DNA of 25,395 bases, taken from assembly GCA_043815125.1 (NCBI GenBank), contig JBDRJH010000451.1:1-25395 (forward strand), given 5' to 3'. The stretch is from JAUWBF01 sp043815125. GTDB lineage: Bacteria; Verrucomicrobiota; Verrucomicrobiia; Opitutales; Opitutaceae. Below are positions 6,797 through 14,389 of this stretch, piece by piece (position 1 is the first letter of the stretch; each line of letters starts with the position of its first letter). Under the pieces are notes generated by a model. The model saw only the letters and a list, made by a program, of their open reading frames with translations, was not told the origin of the DNA and made no database searches. The translations under genes were made by a program, and so were the position numbers.

Positions 6797-9175
6797 TCAA
6801 CGTGGGCTGGGGTTGGCGGCGGCGAGGCGGTCGGCGCGGGCGGCGGGGACGTCCGCAGGTTCGACGCGTTGCTGGCGGAAGGCAACGCTGGCGATCACCG
6901 CGTCGATGTAGGCGGGCAGGGTGTGGCCGCGTTTTTCGGCGGCGGCGACGATGGCCTCGACCGTGGGGCGGTCGTAGTAGTCGAGTCCGCGGCCGAGCGC
7001 GTAGGTGAGCAACGTGCGGGCGAAATTGCGGTGAAACTCGTCGCGCCGCGCGGTCGCGATCAACGCGCCGAGTTCGACCGGCGAGCGGACGATCTCCCCG
7101 GTGGCCATGCGGCCGGTGGAGTCGACGGGGTGGCCGTCCTCGGTCTCGCGGCGGCGGCCAAGCGCGTCGTAGTTTTCCAACGCGAAACCGATGGGGTCGA
7201 TGAGAGCGTGACAGGCGGTGCAGCTGGGCGAGGCGCGGTGCAGCTCGAGGCGTTCGCGCAGGGTTTGCGGGGCGCCGTCGGGGCCGTGTTCGGCGAGCGA
7301 GGGGATGTTGGGCGGCGGCGGGGGCGGGGGTGTGCCGAGGATTTTTTCGAGGACGAATTTCCCGCGGAGGACGGGCGAGGTGCGGTTGGGATACGAGGTG
7401 ACGGTGAGCACGCCGGCCTGGCCGAGCAGCCCGGCGCGGCGGTCGGCGGGCAGTTGCACGCGTTGAAAGCCGTCGCCGGCCGGCGCGGGCAGGCCGTAGT
7501 AGGCCGCGAGGCGGGCATCGACGAAGCTGTGGCCGGCGGTGAGCAGCTCGGTGACGGGGCGGCCGTTGGTCAAAAAGTCGGCGAAGAAGCGCAGCGTCTC
7601 CTCCTGCATGGAGGTGGCGAGGGCGGGCGACCATTCCGGATGCAGGTTGGGATCGGGTTGACGCAGCGGAAGGTTGCGAACTTCGAGCCATTGGCCGGCG
7701 AAGCTGCGCACAAAACGTTCCGCGCGCGGGTCGGCGAGCAGGCGAGTGATCTCGGCGGGGAGTTCGCGGGAGAGTCGGTCCGACTCGGCGAGCGCGAGCA
7801 GGCGTTCGTCGGGCGGACCGTTCCAGAGGAAATAGGCGAGGCGTGCGGCGAGCACAGGCTCGGGCAACGGCTCGAGGCGTCGGTCGGAGCCGCCCGTGGT
7901 CGGATCGGCCTCGAGGTCGCCCACATACAGGAAGCGCGGCGAGATGAGTATGGCTTGCAACGCGACCTGCAGCGCGGCGACGGGCGAGTCGCCTTGGGCT
8001 ACGGATCGTTGGGCTAGGTCGGCGAGGCGGTCGACCTCGGCGGGGGAAACGGGACCGCGGTAGGCGCGTCGCATGACCGGGGCGAGCACGCGGGCGAACC
8101 AGGCCCGGGTGGGTTCGCCGGGGTTGGCGGGGGCGATCCAGTCGGGCAGGTCGGGTTCGGGCGGCGCTTGGCCGGGAACGGGGTAGGGGCCGGCGAGGGT
8201 GGCGTCGCGCAGGTAGAAGTTGCGATCAGCGGCCTTGGCCGTGTCGGTGGCGGCGCGGTAGTAATCGTTGAGAAACGAAATGCGCACCCGGTTAACCCCG
8301 GCGGGCAGGTCGAGCTCGATGGCGTGTCGTGTCGGTTTTCGCCGAGTGCCTCTGGCGGGGTATCGGCCGATCTCGCGTTCCTCGACGCGCAGCGCGAAGC
8401 GGGCGGGTTCGTCGCCGGCGGCATCCTGAGAGACCTCGAGATCGAGCCGGTAACGGCCGGCGACCGGCACGTCGGCTTTCCACAGGAGGGTTTTGTTGGA
8501 GTAGAGCGCGCCGTCATCATCGCCGCCGTCCCAGTCGGCCGGTGGCGCGACCAGCAGGCGGGGCGGCGGCATGGGGTCGGGCAACACGCTCGTGGCGACC
8601 TGTTCGGCGGCGGCGAGGTAACGTTCGACCAGCAACGGGGAGACGCTGAGCACGCTGCCGATGTGGTCGAAGCCGTAGCCGCTATCGTCGTCGGGGAAAT
8701 CGGCGGCTGGGTGGAAGTCGACGCCGAAGAGGTCGCGGACGGTGTTCTTGTATTGCTCGCGGTTGAGGCGGCGGATGACCACGCGGCCGGGGTCGGGGTT
8801 GTCCGGATCGACCGGGTGCAGCAGGCGGTCGAGCCACGTGACGAAGTCGGTGCGCCGCTCCGGGGCGGGTTGCGGCGCGTCGACCGGGGGCATGATGCCT
8901 TGGGTGACATGGGTGAGCACGCGCTCCCATTTTTCGCGGGTCTCGCCGCGCGGGTCGGGCAACGGCAGGTGTTCGAGTGCGAAGCCGCCCTTGGCCGTCG
9001 CGGTGTCGTGGCAATCGAGGCAGCTGTTTTGGATGAACGGCTGCAGCCGCCGCGCGAAGACGACCTCGGGCGCGGGCTCGCGGAAGCGCCACCACCAGTC
9101 GGGCCAGCTTTGGTGAGCGGCCGCGCCGAGCACCGCCAGAAAGGCGAGGGTCAGACTGAGGGCAAAGAGGCGCAT
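6797..9175 (-). CDS. Multidomain DUF1587/DUF1595/DUF1592/DUF1588/DUF1585 cytochrome-like protein
   Basis: A 792-residue exported protein. The chosen ATG at 9175 gives a clear signal peptide or anchor (MRLFALSLTLAFLAVLGAAA). A haem-binding CLDCH (~52-56) lies in a planctomycete-type cytochrome c domain. It is followed by DUF1587 (RRLNREQYKNTVRDLFG, ~135-151), a carbohydrate-binding-like beta domain (~220-300), DUF1595 and DUF1592, DUF1588 (LLGQAGVLTVTSYPNRTSPV and the proline run before NIPSL), a second CxxCH (CTACH, ~651-655) and DUF1585 with LLTYALGRGLDYYDRPTVEA near the end. All of these are the standard order for the family. The function is not established; electron transfer or polysaccharide-related oxidation in the periplasm has been proposed for such clusters. 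The gene is divergent from the cytochrome gene at 9227, with only ~50 bp between the starts, and is in an operon with the DUF1552 gene. Confidence 0.93.
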   Translation of the reverse strand: MRLFALSLTLAFLAVLGAAAHQSWPDWWWRFREPAPEVVFARRLQPFIQNSCLDCHDTATAKGGFALEHLPLPDPRGETREKWERVLTHVTQGIMPPVDAPQPAPERRTDFVTWLDRLLHPVDPDNPDPGRVVIRRLNREQYKNTVRDLFGVDFHPAADFPDDDSGYGFDHIGSVLSVSPLLVERYLAAAEQVATSVLPDPMPPPRLLVAPPADWDGGDDDGALYSNKTLLWKADVPVAGRYRLDLEVSQDAAGDEPARFALRVEEREIGRYPARGTRRKPTRHAIELDLPAGVNRVRISFLNDYYRAATDTAKAADRNFYLRDATLAGPYPVPGQAPPEPDLPDWIAPANPGEPTRAWFARVLAPVMRRAYRGPVSPAEVDRLADLAQRSVAQGDSPVAALQVALQAILISPRFLYVGDLEADPTTGGSDRRLEPLPEPVLAARLAYFLWNGPPDERLLALAESDRLSRELPAEITRLLADPRAERFVRSFAGQWLEVRNLPLRQPDPNLHPEWSPALATSMQEETLRFFADFLTNGRPVTELLTAGHSFVDARLAAYYGLPAPAGDGFQRVQLPADRRAGLLGQAGVLTVTSYPNRTSPVLRGKFVLEKILGTPPPPPPPNIPSLAEHGPDGAPQTLRERLELHRASPSCTACHALIDPIGFALENYDALGRRRETEDGHPVDSTGRMATGEIVRSPVELGALIATARRDEFHRNFARTLLTYALGRGLDYYDRPTVEAIVAAAEKRGHTLPAYIDAVIASVAFRQQRVEPADVPAARADRLAAANPSPR

Positions 9176-9226
9176 GCGGGGATTACGGCTTCCCGAGCGA
9201 CGGGGAAAACGATTCGATGGGGAACC

Positions 9227-10018
9227 ATGGACGCTATGTTCCCCGAACGGCTGGGCAATCTGCATCTGGCGATTTTGCATCTGCCGATCGGCTTCGTGTT
9301 CGCCGCGTCGCTGCTGGAGCTGTGGCTCTGGCGACGTCCGTCGGCGGAGGGTCGCTGGCTGGCGGGCCGTCTCTTGGCGGCGACCGCGGTGGTGACGCTG
9401 CTGGCCGCGGGCACGGGCCTTGTGCTGGCGGGCAATGCGGGCGGCCACGACGCGGACACGCTGTCTTGGCACCGCTGGCTGGGCGTGGCTTGCGCCGCGC
9501 TGGCGATCACGGCCTGGGCGGCCCGCGCCACGGGCGCGGAGAAAACGGCGCGGGCGCTGCTGGTGGCGCTGGCGTTGGCGGTGACCGCGGCGGGGCACGC
9601 GGGGGCAACGCTGACCCACGGTCCGACGGTGACGGCGTGGTGGCGCGTCGCGGAGCCTGCGCCGGTGACGGAGACCGTCCGCGCGACTTTGCCCGCGACG
9701 GAGGCACCGGCCGGGCCGGGTGTATTCGTGACGGAAATACAGCCGTTGCTGGCGGACAGCTGCGTGGACTGCCACGGTCCGAAGCGGGCCCGCGGCGGCC
9801 TGCGGCTCGACAACCGCGAGGCGGCGCTGGCCGGCGGTAAGAGCGGTCTGCCGGCGATCGTCCCGGGCGCGCCGGAGCGTAGCGAATTGCTGCGGCGGGT
9901 GCGGCTGCCGGCCGGTCATGATGATGTGATGCCCGCCGGCAAGGACGCCCGCCTGCTCACGGCCGCGGAGATCGCCGCGCTCGAGCAGTGGATCGCGGAC
10001 GGCGCGGAGTGGCCGTGA
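9227..10018 (+). CDS. Membrane-anchored PSCyt1-type cytochrome c (DUF2231-like N-terminus)
   Basis: A 263-residue protein. The N-terminal ~135 residues hold four predicted membrane helices beginning with LGNLHLAILHLPIGFVFA, the HLPIGF pattern of DUF2231-type membrane modules. A linker leads to a cytochrome c domain of the planctomycete type: PLLADSCVDCHG (haem CxxCH at 179-183), GGLRLDN, the PERSELLRRV segment, a VMPAGK axial-methionine region and a final WIADGAEWP. The start ATG at 9227 is preceded by a GGGGA box four bases upstream; a second ATG at 9236 is possible. It diverges from the DUF1592-type gene with a very short shared promoter region, suggesting co-regulation. It probably carries electrons at the cytoplasmic membrane, with the haem domain outside. 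The donor and acceptor cannot be read from the sequence. Confidence 0.9.
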   Translation: MDAMFPERLGNLHLAILHLPIGFVFAASLLELWLWRRPSAEGRWLAGRLLAATAVVTLLAAGTGLVLAGNAGGHDADTLSWHRWLGVACAALAITAWAARATGAEKTARALLVALALAVTAAGHAGATLTHGPTVTAWWRVAEPAPVTETVRATLPATEAPAGPGVFVTEIQPLLADSCVDCHGPKRARGGLRLDNREAALAGGKSGLPAIVPGAPERSELLRRVRLPAGHDDVMPAGKDARLLTAAEIAALEQWIADGAEWP

Positions 10019-10021
10019 AAC

Positions 10022-10118
10022 GTAGGGGCCGCGCTCGCGCGGCCCGTTGGTCGTCACTGAGGCAGTCGACGTCGTCGGCGAGTTCGTGCTCAACGGGCTT
10101 TGCAAGCAAAGCCCCTAC
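10022..10118. repeat. Dispersed palindromic repeat, copy 2 of 3
   Basis: Starts GTAGGGGCCGCGCTCGCGCG and ends GCCCCTAC, with the shared internal CCGTTGGTCGTCA. It has the same layout as the elements at 4033 and 19297. It fills the whole gap between the convergent cytochrome gene and the membrane-anchored hypothetical gene, where it could also act as a bidirectional transcription stop. Confidence 0.7.
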
Positions 10119-10121
10119 AAA

Positions 10122-11003
10122 TCAGCGGCCCCCGCCGCCGCGCATTTTTTCGCGCACGAGCGCGGCGGCGGACTGCTCGGCGTAGAGTTGCTCGAGCGCG
10201 GCGACCTGGTTGGCGGTGAGCAGGCCGCGCGAGAGATTGATCGTCTGGTCGTTAAGCTGACCGCCGTTGGCGGCGATGATGCTGACCAGTTGTTGTGACT
10301 GGGCCTCGCCGAGCTGGGTGCCGCTGTAGGTGAGCTTGCGGTTGAGCTGGTTGACGACGTTGCGCTGGTTCTGGGTCGAGTCGTATTGCTGGTAGGCGGC
10401 GTAGGTGGAGTCGCCGAGCTCGGCCTTGATGGTGGCGTCGACCTCGGCCTGGAGCTGGCTGGCCATCTCGCGGAGTTGGTCGCGGTTTTCGCGGGGGTTG
10501 AGGCCGGATTCGCGGGCGCTGATCATGACATCGCGCCAGACGTTTTGGCGTTCGGTGAGCAGATCCTGCAGGCGGGCGAGCTGGGCGGGGGCGAGGTTGA
10601 GCTGCTTGAAGAGTTCGGCGTAGCGGCCGTCGAGGCGGGCGCGTTGCTGGATTTGCCAGGCGGCGACGAAGTCGGGGTCTTGCATGAGTTCGTTCATGCG
10701 GGCGGCCCAGTTGGCGCGGTCTCCGCCGCGTGGGCCGCGGGTTTCGCCCTCCGCTCCAGGGGAGAGGGGGTCTTCGTCCAGCTCGGGCAAAACCTCGCGG
10801 GTGGCGGCCGGCGGGGTTTGCGGTGACGAGAGGTAGGCCTTGGCGACGGCGGCGGCGGGCTTGCTGTTGATTACGGTGACTTGGCTGCTGCGCTCGAGTT
10901 CGGCGATTTGGCGGTGCTGGTGGATGGCGAGTCCGGCGCCGGCGGCGGTGGTGACGGCGAGGAAAGCGATGGTTTGGTTTTTCCAGCGGGGAGAGGTGTT
11001 CAT
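10122..11003 (-). CDS. Membrane-anchored hypothetical protein, helix-rich periplasmic domain
   Basis: A 293-residue protein whose family I do not recognise. The ATG at 11003 gives MNTSPRWKNQTIAFLAV, with a single N-terminal membrane helix (~10-27). A low-complexity linker rich in proline, glycine and charge follows (~60-100). The rest is a highly helical, glutamine-rich domain with repeated LxxLQxLL-type segments (~135-290), and the protein ends in a glycine-arginine tail. The helical region resembles Spy/CpxP-like or other extracytoplasmic sensor-type helical proteins in general character only. The frame is open upstream to 11093, but those residues look non-coding. It stands alone, convergent with the cytochrome gene. 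Confidence 0.75.
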   Translation of the reverse strand: MNTSPRWKNQTIAFLAVTTAAGAGLAIHQHRQIAELERSSQVTVINSKPAAAVAKAYLSSPQTPPAATREVLPELDEDPLSPGAEGETRGPRGGDRANWAARMNELMQDPDFVAAWQIQQRARLDGRYAELFKQLNLAPAQLARLQDLLTERQNVWRDVMISARESGLNPRENRDQLREMASQLQAEVDATIKAELGDSTYAAYQQYDSTQNQRNVVNQLNRKLTYSGTQLGEAQSQQLVSIIAANGGQLNDQTINLSRGLLTANQVAALEQLYAEQSAAALVREKMRGGGGR

Positions 11004-11595
11004 TTTGGAGAAAGGACTTTGGGCTGGTGACGACGGGGGCGGCGGGGAGGTTACCAAGGGCTTTTCGCGTGCAACGAGGTGGCGTGCAAGCACCGCATTC
11101 AGGCGGGGAACGCGCTGATGTCGTTCCAGCCATGCGTAGGGTTAAACGCAGCGAGGGGCTTCGCTCGCGGAGCCTTTTGCGGGTGCGCCACGAGTATGAC
11201 GCGCATCCCCGAGATATCGCGTTTAACCTAAATTCAGCAGTTCAAACCAACCACGGATCACACGGATAACACAGATGCAGAAAGATACGGAACCCAGTAG
11301 GCGATAAAGCCAGTCACCCGCAAGGTGAATTGTCGTAAAATCATAACGGTCTGAAATCCGTGCCGATCCGTGATATCCGTGGTTTCAACTGCCGTTTCTA
11401 GGTTTAACGGTCCTCGCGAGCGAGGCTCCAAAGGTCACGGTTTCTTCGCATCGGGTCCAATACCCCGAACCTCTCTTGGAGGCGGAGCCGGATTTTCGCC
11501 GCGATTCCGGCGGCGTGGTGCGCACGTTGTCGCGGCGCAAAGCCACTCCTGCATTTTCGGCAATGCTTGGGGACTGAGCCGCGCACGATTTCCGT
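11004..11595. other. Repeat-rich spacer without a supported gene
   Basis: No credible gene is seen on either strand. Open frames here are driven by base composition and repeats. The spacer holds an inverted pair GTTAAACGC (11141-11149) / GCGTTTAAC (11219-11227), a module bounded by inverted 'accacggat' repeats (11249-11385), and a further segment (11398-11560) containing CTCGCGAGCGAGGCTCC. The last is similar in inverted form to the CTCGCTCGCGGAGCC stretch near 11163. Confidence 0.5.
11249..11385. repeat. Inverted-repeat-bounded module of the 'accacggat' type
   Basis: The left end reads AACCACGGATCACACGGAT (11249-11267) and the right end ATCCGTGATATCCGTGGTTT (11366-11385), nearly exact complements of each other. 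Imperfect direct iterations of CACGGAT occur within the left arm. Similar intergenic arrays are widespread in Verrucomicrobiota, to my recollection. Confidence 0.6.
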
Positions 11596-11636
11596 CCAAG
11601 GAAAAAGCCCGCCATTTCGGCGAGCCTTTTCCTTGG
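11596..11636 (-). terminator. Terminator hairpin downstream of the dapF homologue
   Basis: CCAAGGAAAAAGCCCGCC (11596-11613) pairs with GGCGAGCCTTTTCCTTGG (11619-11636) with few mismatches around a 5-base loop. It lies immediately after the stop codon at 11640. The A/T-rich outer stem supplies the U tract on either strand. Confidence 0.7.
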
Positions 11637-11639
11637 GGG

Positions 11640-12491
11640 TCAGACTTTCACCAAAAACAACTCGTCGTGCAGCTCGCCGGTGGCGACGCGGTTGACGGTG
11701 CCGGTCATGCGCACGGCGTAGTCGTCGGCGATCTCGATGCCGATGGTGCCGCCGGGCATGTGCACGGTGACGTCGGCATCGATCAGGCCGAGCTTGCGCG
11801 CGACCGAGGCCGCCGCGCTGGAGCTGCTGCCGGAGGCGAGCGTGTAGCCGGCGCCGCGTTCCCAGATCTCGATGCGGATGTTGGCGCGGTCGATGACTTG
11901 CAGGAACTGCACGTTGGTCTTGCGCGGGAAGTTGGCGTGGGTCTCCAGGTGCGGGCCGTAGCGGTGCGCGATCTCGGAGGAGACCTCGGCGAGCGGGATC
12001 ACGCAGTGCGGGTTGCCGATGGTGGCGGCGCAGTAGGTGAAGGTGCGGTCGAGCACGGTGATGGATTCGTTGACGACCTCGCGCTCGGCGCCGGTGTGCG
12101 GGATCTTGGTGCTGGTGAAGCTCACGCGGCCCATGTCGACGGTGATGAGCTTGCCGCCGTCTTTGATCTCGGAGCGCACGTGGCCGCCGGGGGTCTCGAT
12201 GGTGAAGACGTTGTTCTTGGCGAGGCCCATGTCCCAGAGATAACGCGAAAAGATGCGCAGGCCGTTGCCGGACTTTTCGGCTTCGGAGCCGTCGGGGTTG
12301 AAGATGCGCAGGCCGAACTCGCTTTGTTCGGAGGGCAGGGGACCCCAAAGAATGCCGTCGGAGCCGGCGCCGAAGTTGCGGTGGCAGATGACGCGGATCT
12401 GGTCGACGGAGGGCTCGCTCCAGCCGGGGAAATCGGCCGGATTCATGACGATGTAGTCGTTGCCGAGGGCGTGGTATTTGTAGAAGCGCAT
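11640..12491 (-). CDS. dapF: Diaminopimelate epimerase homologue with Ser in both catalytic Cys positions
   Basis: A 283-residue protein of the diaminopimelate epimerase fold, which normally converts LL- to meso-diaminopimelate for lysine and peptidoglycan synthesis. Family motifs: MRFYKYHALGNDYIV at the start, FGAGSDG (~40-46), FNPDGSEAEKSGNGLR (~64-79), GNPHCV (~159-164) and ERGAGYTLASGSSSS (~211-225). In the classical enzyme the two acid-base residues are cysteines in 'CGNG' and 'ACGTG'; here they read S74 and S220. The other substrate-binding residues look kept, so this is either a serine-variant epimerase lineage or an enzyme with a changed reaction. I chose the ATG at 12491. The frame extends six codons to a TTG at 12509, which is less likely. 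A terminator hairpin follows directly. Confidence 0.88.
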   Translation of the reverse strand: MRFYKYHALGNDYIVMNPADFPGWSEPSVDQIRVICHRNFGAGSDGILWGPLPSEQSEFGLRIFNPDGSEAEKSGNGLRIFSRYLWDMGLAKNNVFTIETPGGHVRSEIKDGGKLITVDMGRVSFTSTKIPHTGAEREVVNESITVLDRTFTYCAATIGNPHCVIPLAEVSSEIAHRYGPHLETHANFPRKTNVQFLQVIDRANIRIEIWERGAGYTLASGSSSSAAASVARKLGLIDADVTVHMPGGTIGIEIADDYAVRMTGTVNRVATGELHDELFLVKV

Positions 12492-12552
12492 GGGCGGGAA
12501 AAGTCGCAACGATGCCGCGAACTCGGCCCGAAACGCACGCTCAAAACCGTTT

Positions 12553-12740
12553 TTTTAACCACGAAGGGTCACGAGGAACCACGAAGGAAACGGACGGGGC
12601 GTGAACCGCAAAAAGGCGCCAAAGTTCGCAAAATTTCCGGAGCCGGGTTTTGCGAGCATTCGTGTTTTTCGCGGTTTAAAAAACCACCGAGCATCGGCTG
12701 CTTCGGCTTCGTGCATCTTCGTGGCCCTTCGTGGTTAAAA
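12553..12740. repeat. Inverted-repeat-bounded module of the 'accacgaagg' type
   Basis: The left arm TTTTAACCACGAAGGGTCAC (from 12553) and the right arm ending CTTCGTGGCCCTTCGTGGTTAAAA (12717-12740) are inverted complements. The interior contains further 'gaaccgcaaaaaggcgccaaag' type sequence. The module fills most of the gap between the dapF homologue and the next gene. I see no open reading frame worth calling in it. Confidence 0.6.
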
Positions 12741-12755
12741 ACCCCGTTGGGGTGG

Positions 12756-14239
12756 TCAGGCGTTGGCGGCGGGGTGGCCGAAGAGGCCGCGCTTCTTGAT
12801 GGCCTCGGCGACGGGGCTGGGGACCATGGTTTCCCACTTGGGGTCGTTGTCCTTGATGCGCTGGAGCACGTCGCGCGAGAAGACGTCGAGGATGTCGGGG
12901 TCGAAGCCGGTGATGCCCTCGATGTAGTGGTTCTCGAGCAGGTGGGCGTAGAGGTTCTGCAGGTGTTCCTCGACCTGGAGGTTGCGGGCGGTGATGAGCA
13001 CGTTGGCCGAGAAGGCGTGGGTGACGGACTCGTTGCCGTCGGCGGCGTGGTGGCCGGTGTCGAGGTAGCGGTCGTAGGCCTGCTGGTGCATCGGGTAGAT
13101 GTAGAGCTTGACGGCGTTGCGGAAGAGCCGGCCGAAGTTCTCCAGGATGCCGCCCTCGAGGTTTTCGTAATACTTCTCGTTGAAGATCTCCAGGAGGTTG
13201 TTGATGCCCATGGCCACGCCGATCATCTCCTTGGTGTAGCGGCGGAAGTAGGTGGTGAGGCGGTAGTATTCCGAGTAGTTGGAGATGAGCACCGGGAAAC
13301 CGAGGTCGCCGAGCAGGTCGACGCGCGAGAGGAAGTCCTGCGGGTCGATTTCGCCGGAGGCCAGCAGGTTGTTCATGGTGATCTCGGTGAGCACGAGGAT
13401 GTCCTCCCCTTGACCTGCGGCTCCTGCATGAAGCGGGCGCAGGCGCAGTTGATCATGTCGACGTTGACGTGGGTGACGGGGCGGAAGCTGCCGCGCTCGA
13501 CCAGCAGGGTCTTTTTGTAGAGCACCTCGGAGGGCTGGAGCACCTCGCCGCCGGGGCCGAACATGACGGCGTGGGTGAGGCCGTGGCGCACGAGGTGGAG
13601 CGAGAGGATGCGGTTGTCGACGTCCGCAAAGGCGGGGCCGCTGACCTTGAGCATGTCGACCTCGATGCGCTCGGGACCGACGTTGTCGAGCAGGGACTTG
13701 ATGAGCTGCTCGGGGTCGTGGCTGTAGTAGAACGCGCCGTAGACGAGGTTCACACCGACGACGCCGAGGGCCTGCTGCTGGCGGGGGTTGTCCTTGTCCC
13801 ACATGCGCACGTGGATGATGACCTCGCTGGGCTCGCCGCCGGGCTCGAGTTGGAAGCGCATGCCCATCCAGCCGTGGCACTCGTTGTTGCCGCGGTAGCT
13901 CATGGCGGAGACGGTGTCGGCGAAGGCGAAGAAGGTGGTGTCCGTGCCGCGTTTTTCGGCGAGACGCTCGATGAGCAGGCCGTATTCGTGCTCAAGCATC
14001 ATCTTGAGGCGCTCGCGGGAGACGTAGCGGGGCGCCTTGCCGTAGATGGCGTCGCTGAACGTCATGTCGTAGGCCGAGATCGACTTGGCGATGGTGCCGG
14101 CCGCGCCGCCGGCCTGGAAGAAGTAGCGGGCGACCTCCTGACCGGCGCCGATCTCGGCGAGCGTGCCATACTTCTGGTTGTCGAGATTGATGGTGAGGGC
14201 CTTGCGGTTGGTGGTCAGGAGTTGGGATTCGTCGCTCAT
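12756..14239 (-). CDS. Conserved cytosolic protein of unknown function, interrupted by a one-base frameshift
   Basis: The N-terminal part (ATG 14239, MSDESQLL...) runs for 278 codons to about 13407, and the homologous continuation EDILVLTEITMNNLL is found one frame away, ending at 12756. Restoring one base in the G4 run (plus-strand C4 at 13406-13409) gives a continuous 494-residue protein. Features: AEIGAGQEVARYFF, AKSISAYDM, RYVSRERL, VIIHVRMWD, GVVGVNLVYGAFY, VDNRILSLHLVRHGLTHAVMF, SEVLYKK, then FLSRVDLLGDLGFPVLISNY, LRRYTKEMIGVAMG and FEIFNEKYY-like segments. I recognise it as a conserved family found in several phyla but with no assigned function. An in-frame ATG at 14254 is possible. 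The frameshift may be a sequencing error in a homopolymer or a real inactivation; the intact conservation on both sides favours an error or a very recent event. Confidence 0.8.
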
Positions 14240-14389
14240 GGAAAGTGGGTTCATGCCAACGGCTAGCAGCAATCGGACCGTCTGCAAACCCCCTGTGGCG
14301 TGACAATGTGGTGCCGCGCGGCGCGTGGCCGTCCGCGGGGGCGGCGGATTTGCGCTGGCGACGGGCGGGGCCGTGGGTAGGTTGCGCGC

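Noticed and set aside
7250..7330. Proline-codon-rich tract (about seven prolines) in the DUF1588 region as a possible repeat expansion
   Set aside because: Such a proline run before the next domain is a normal linker in this family.
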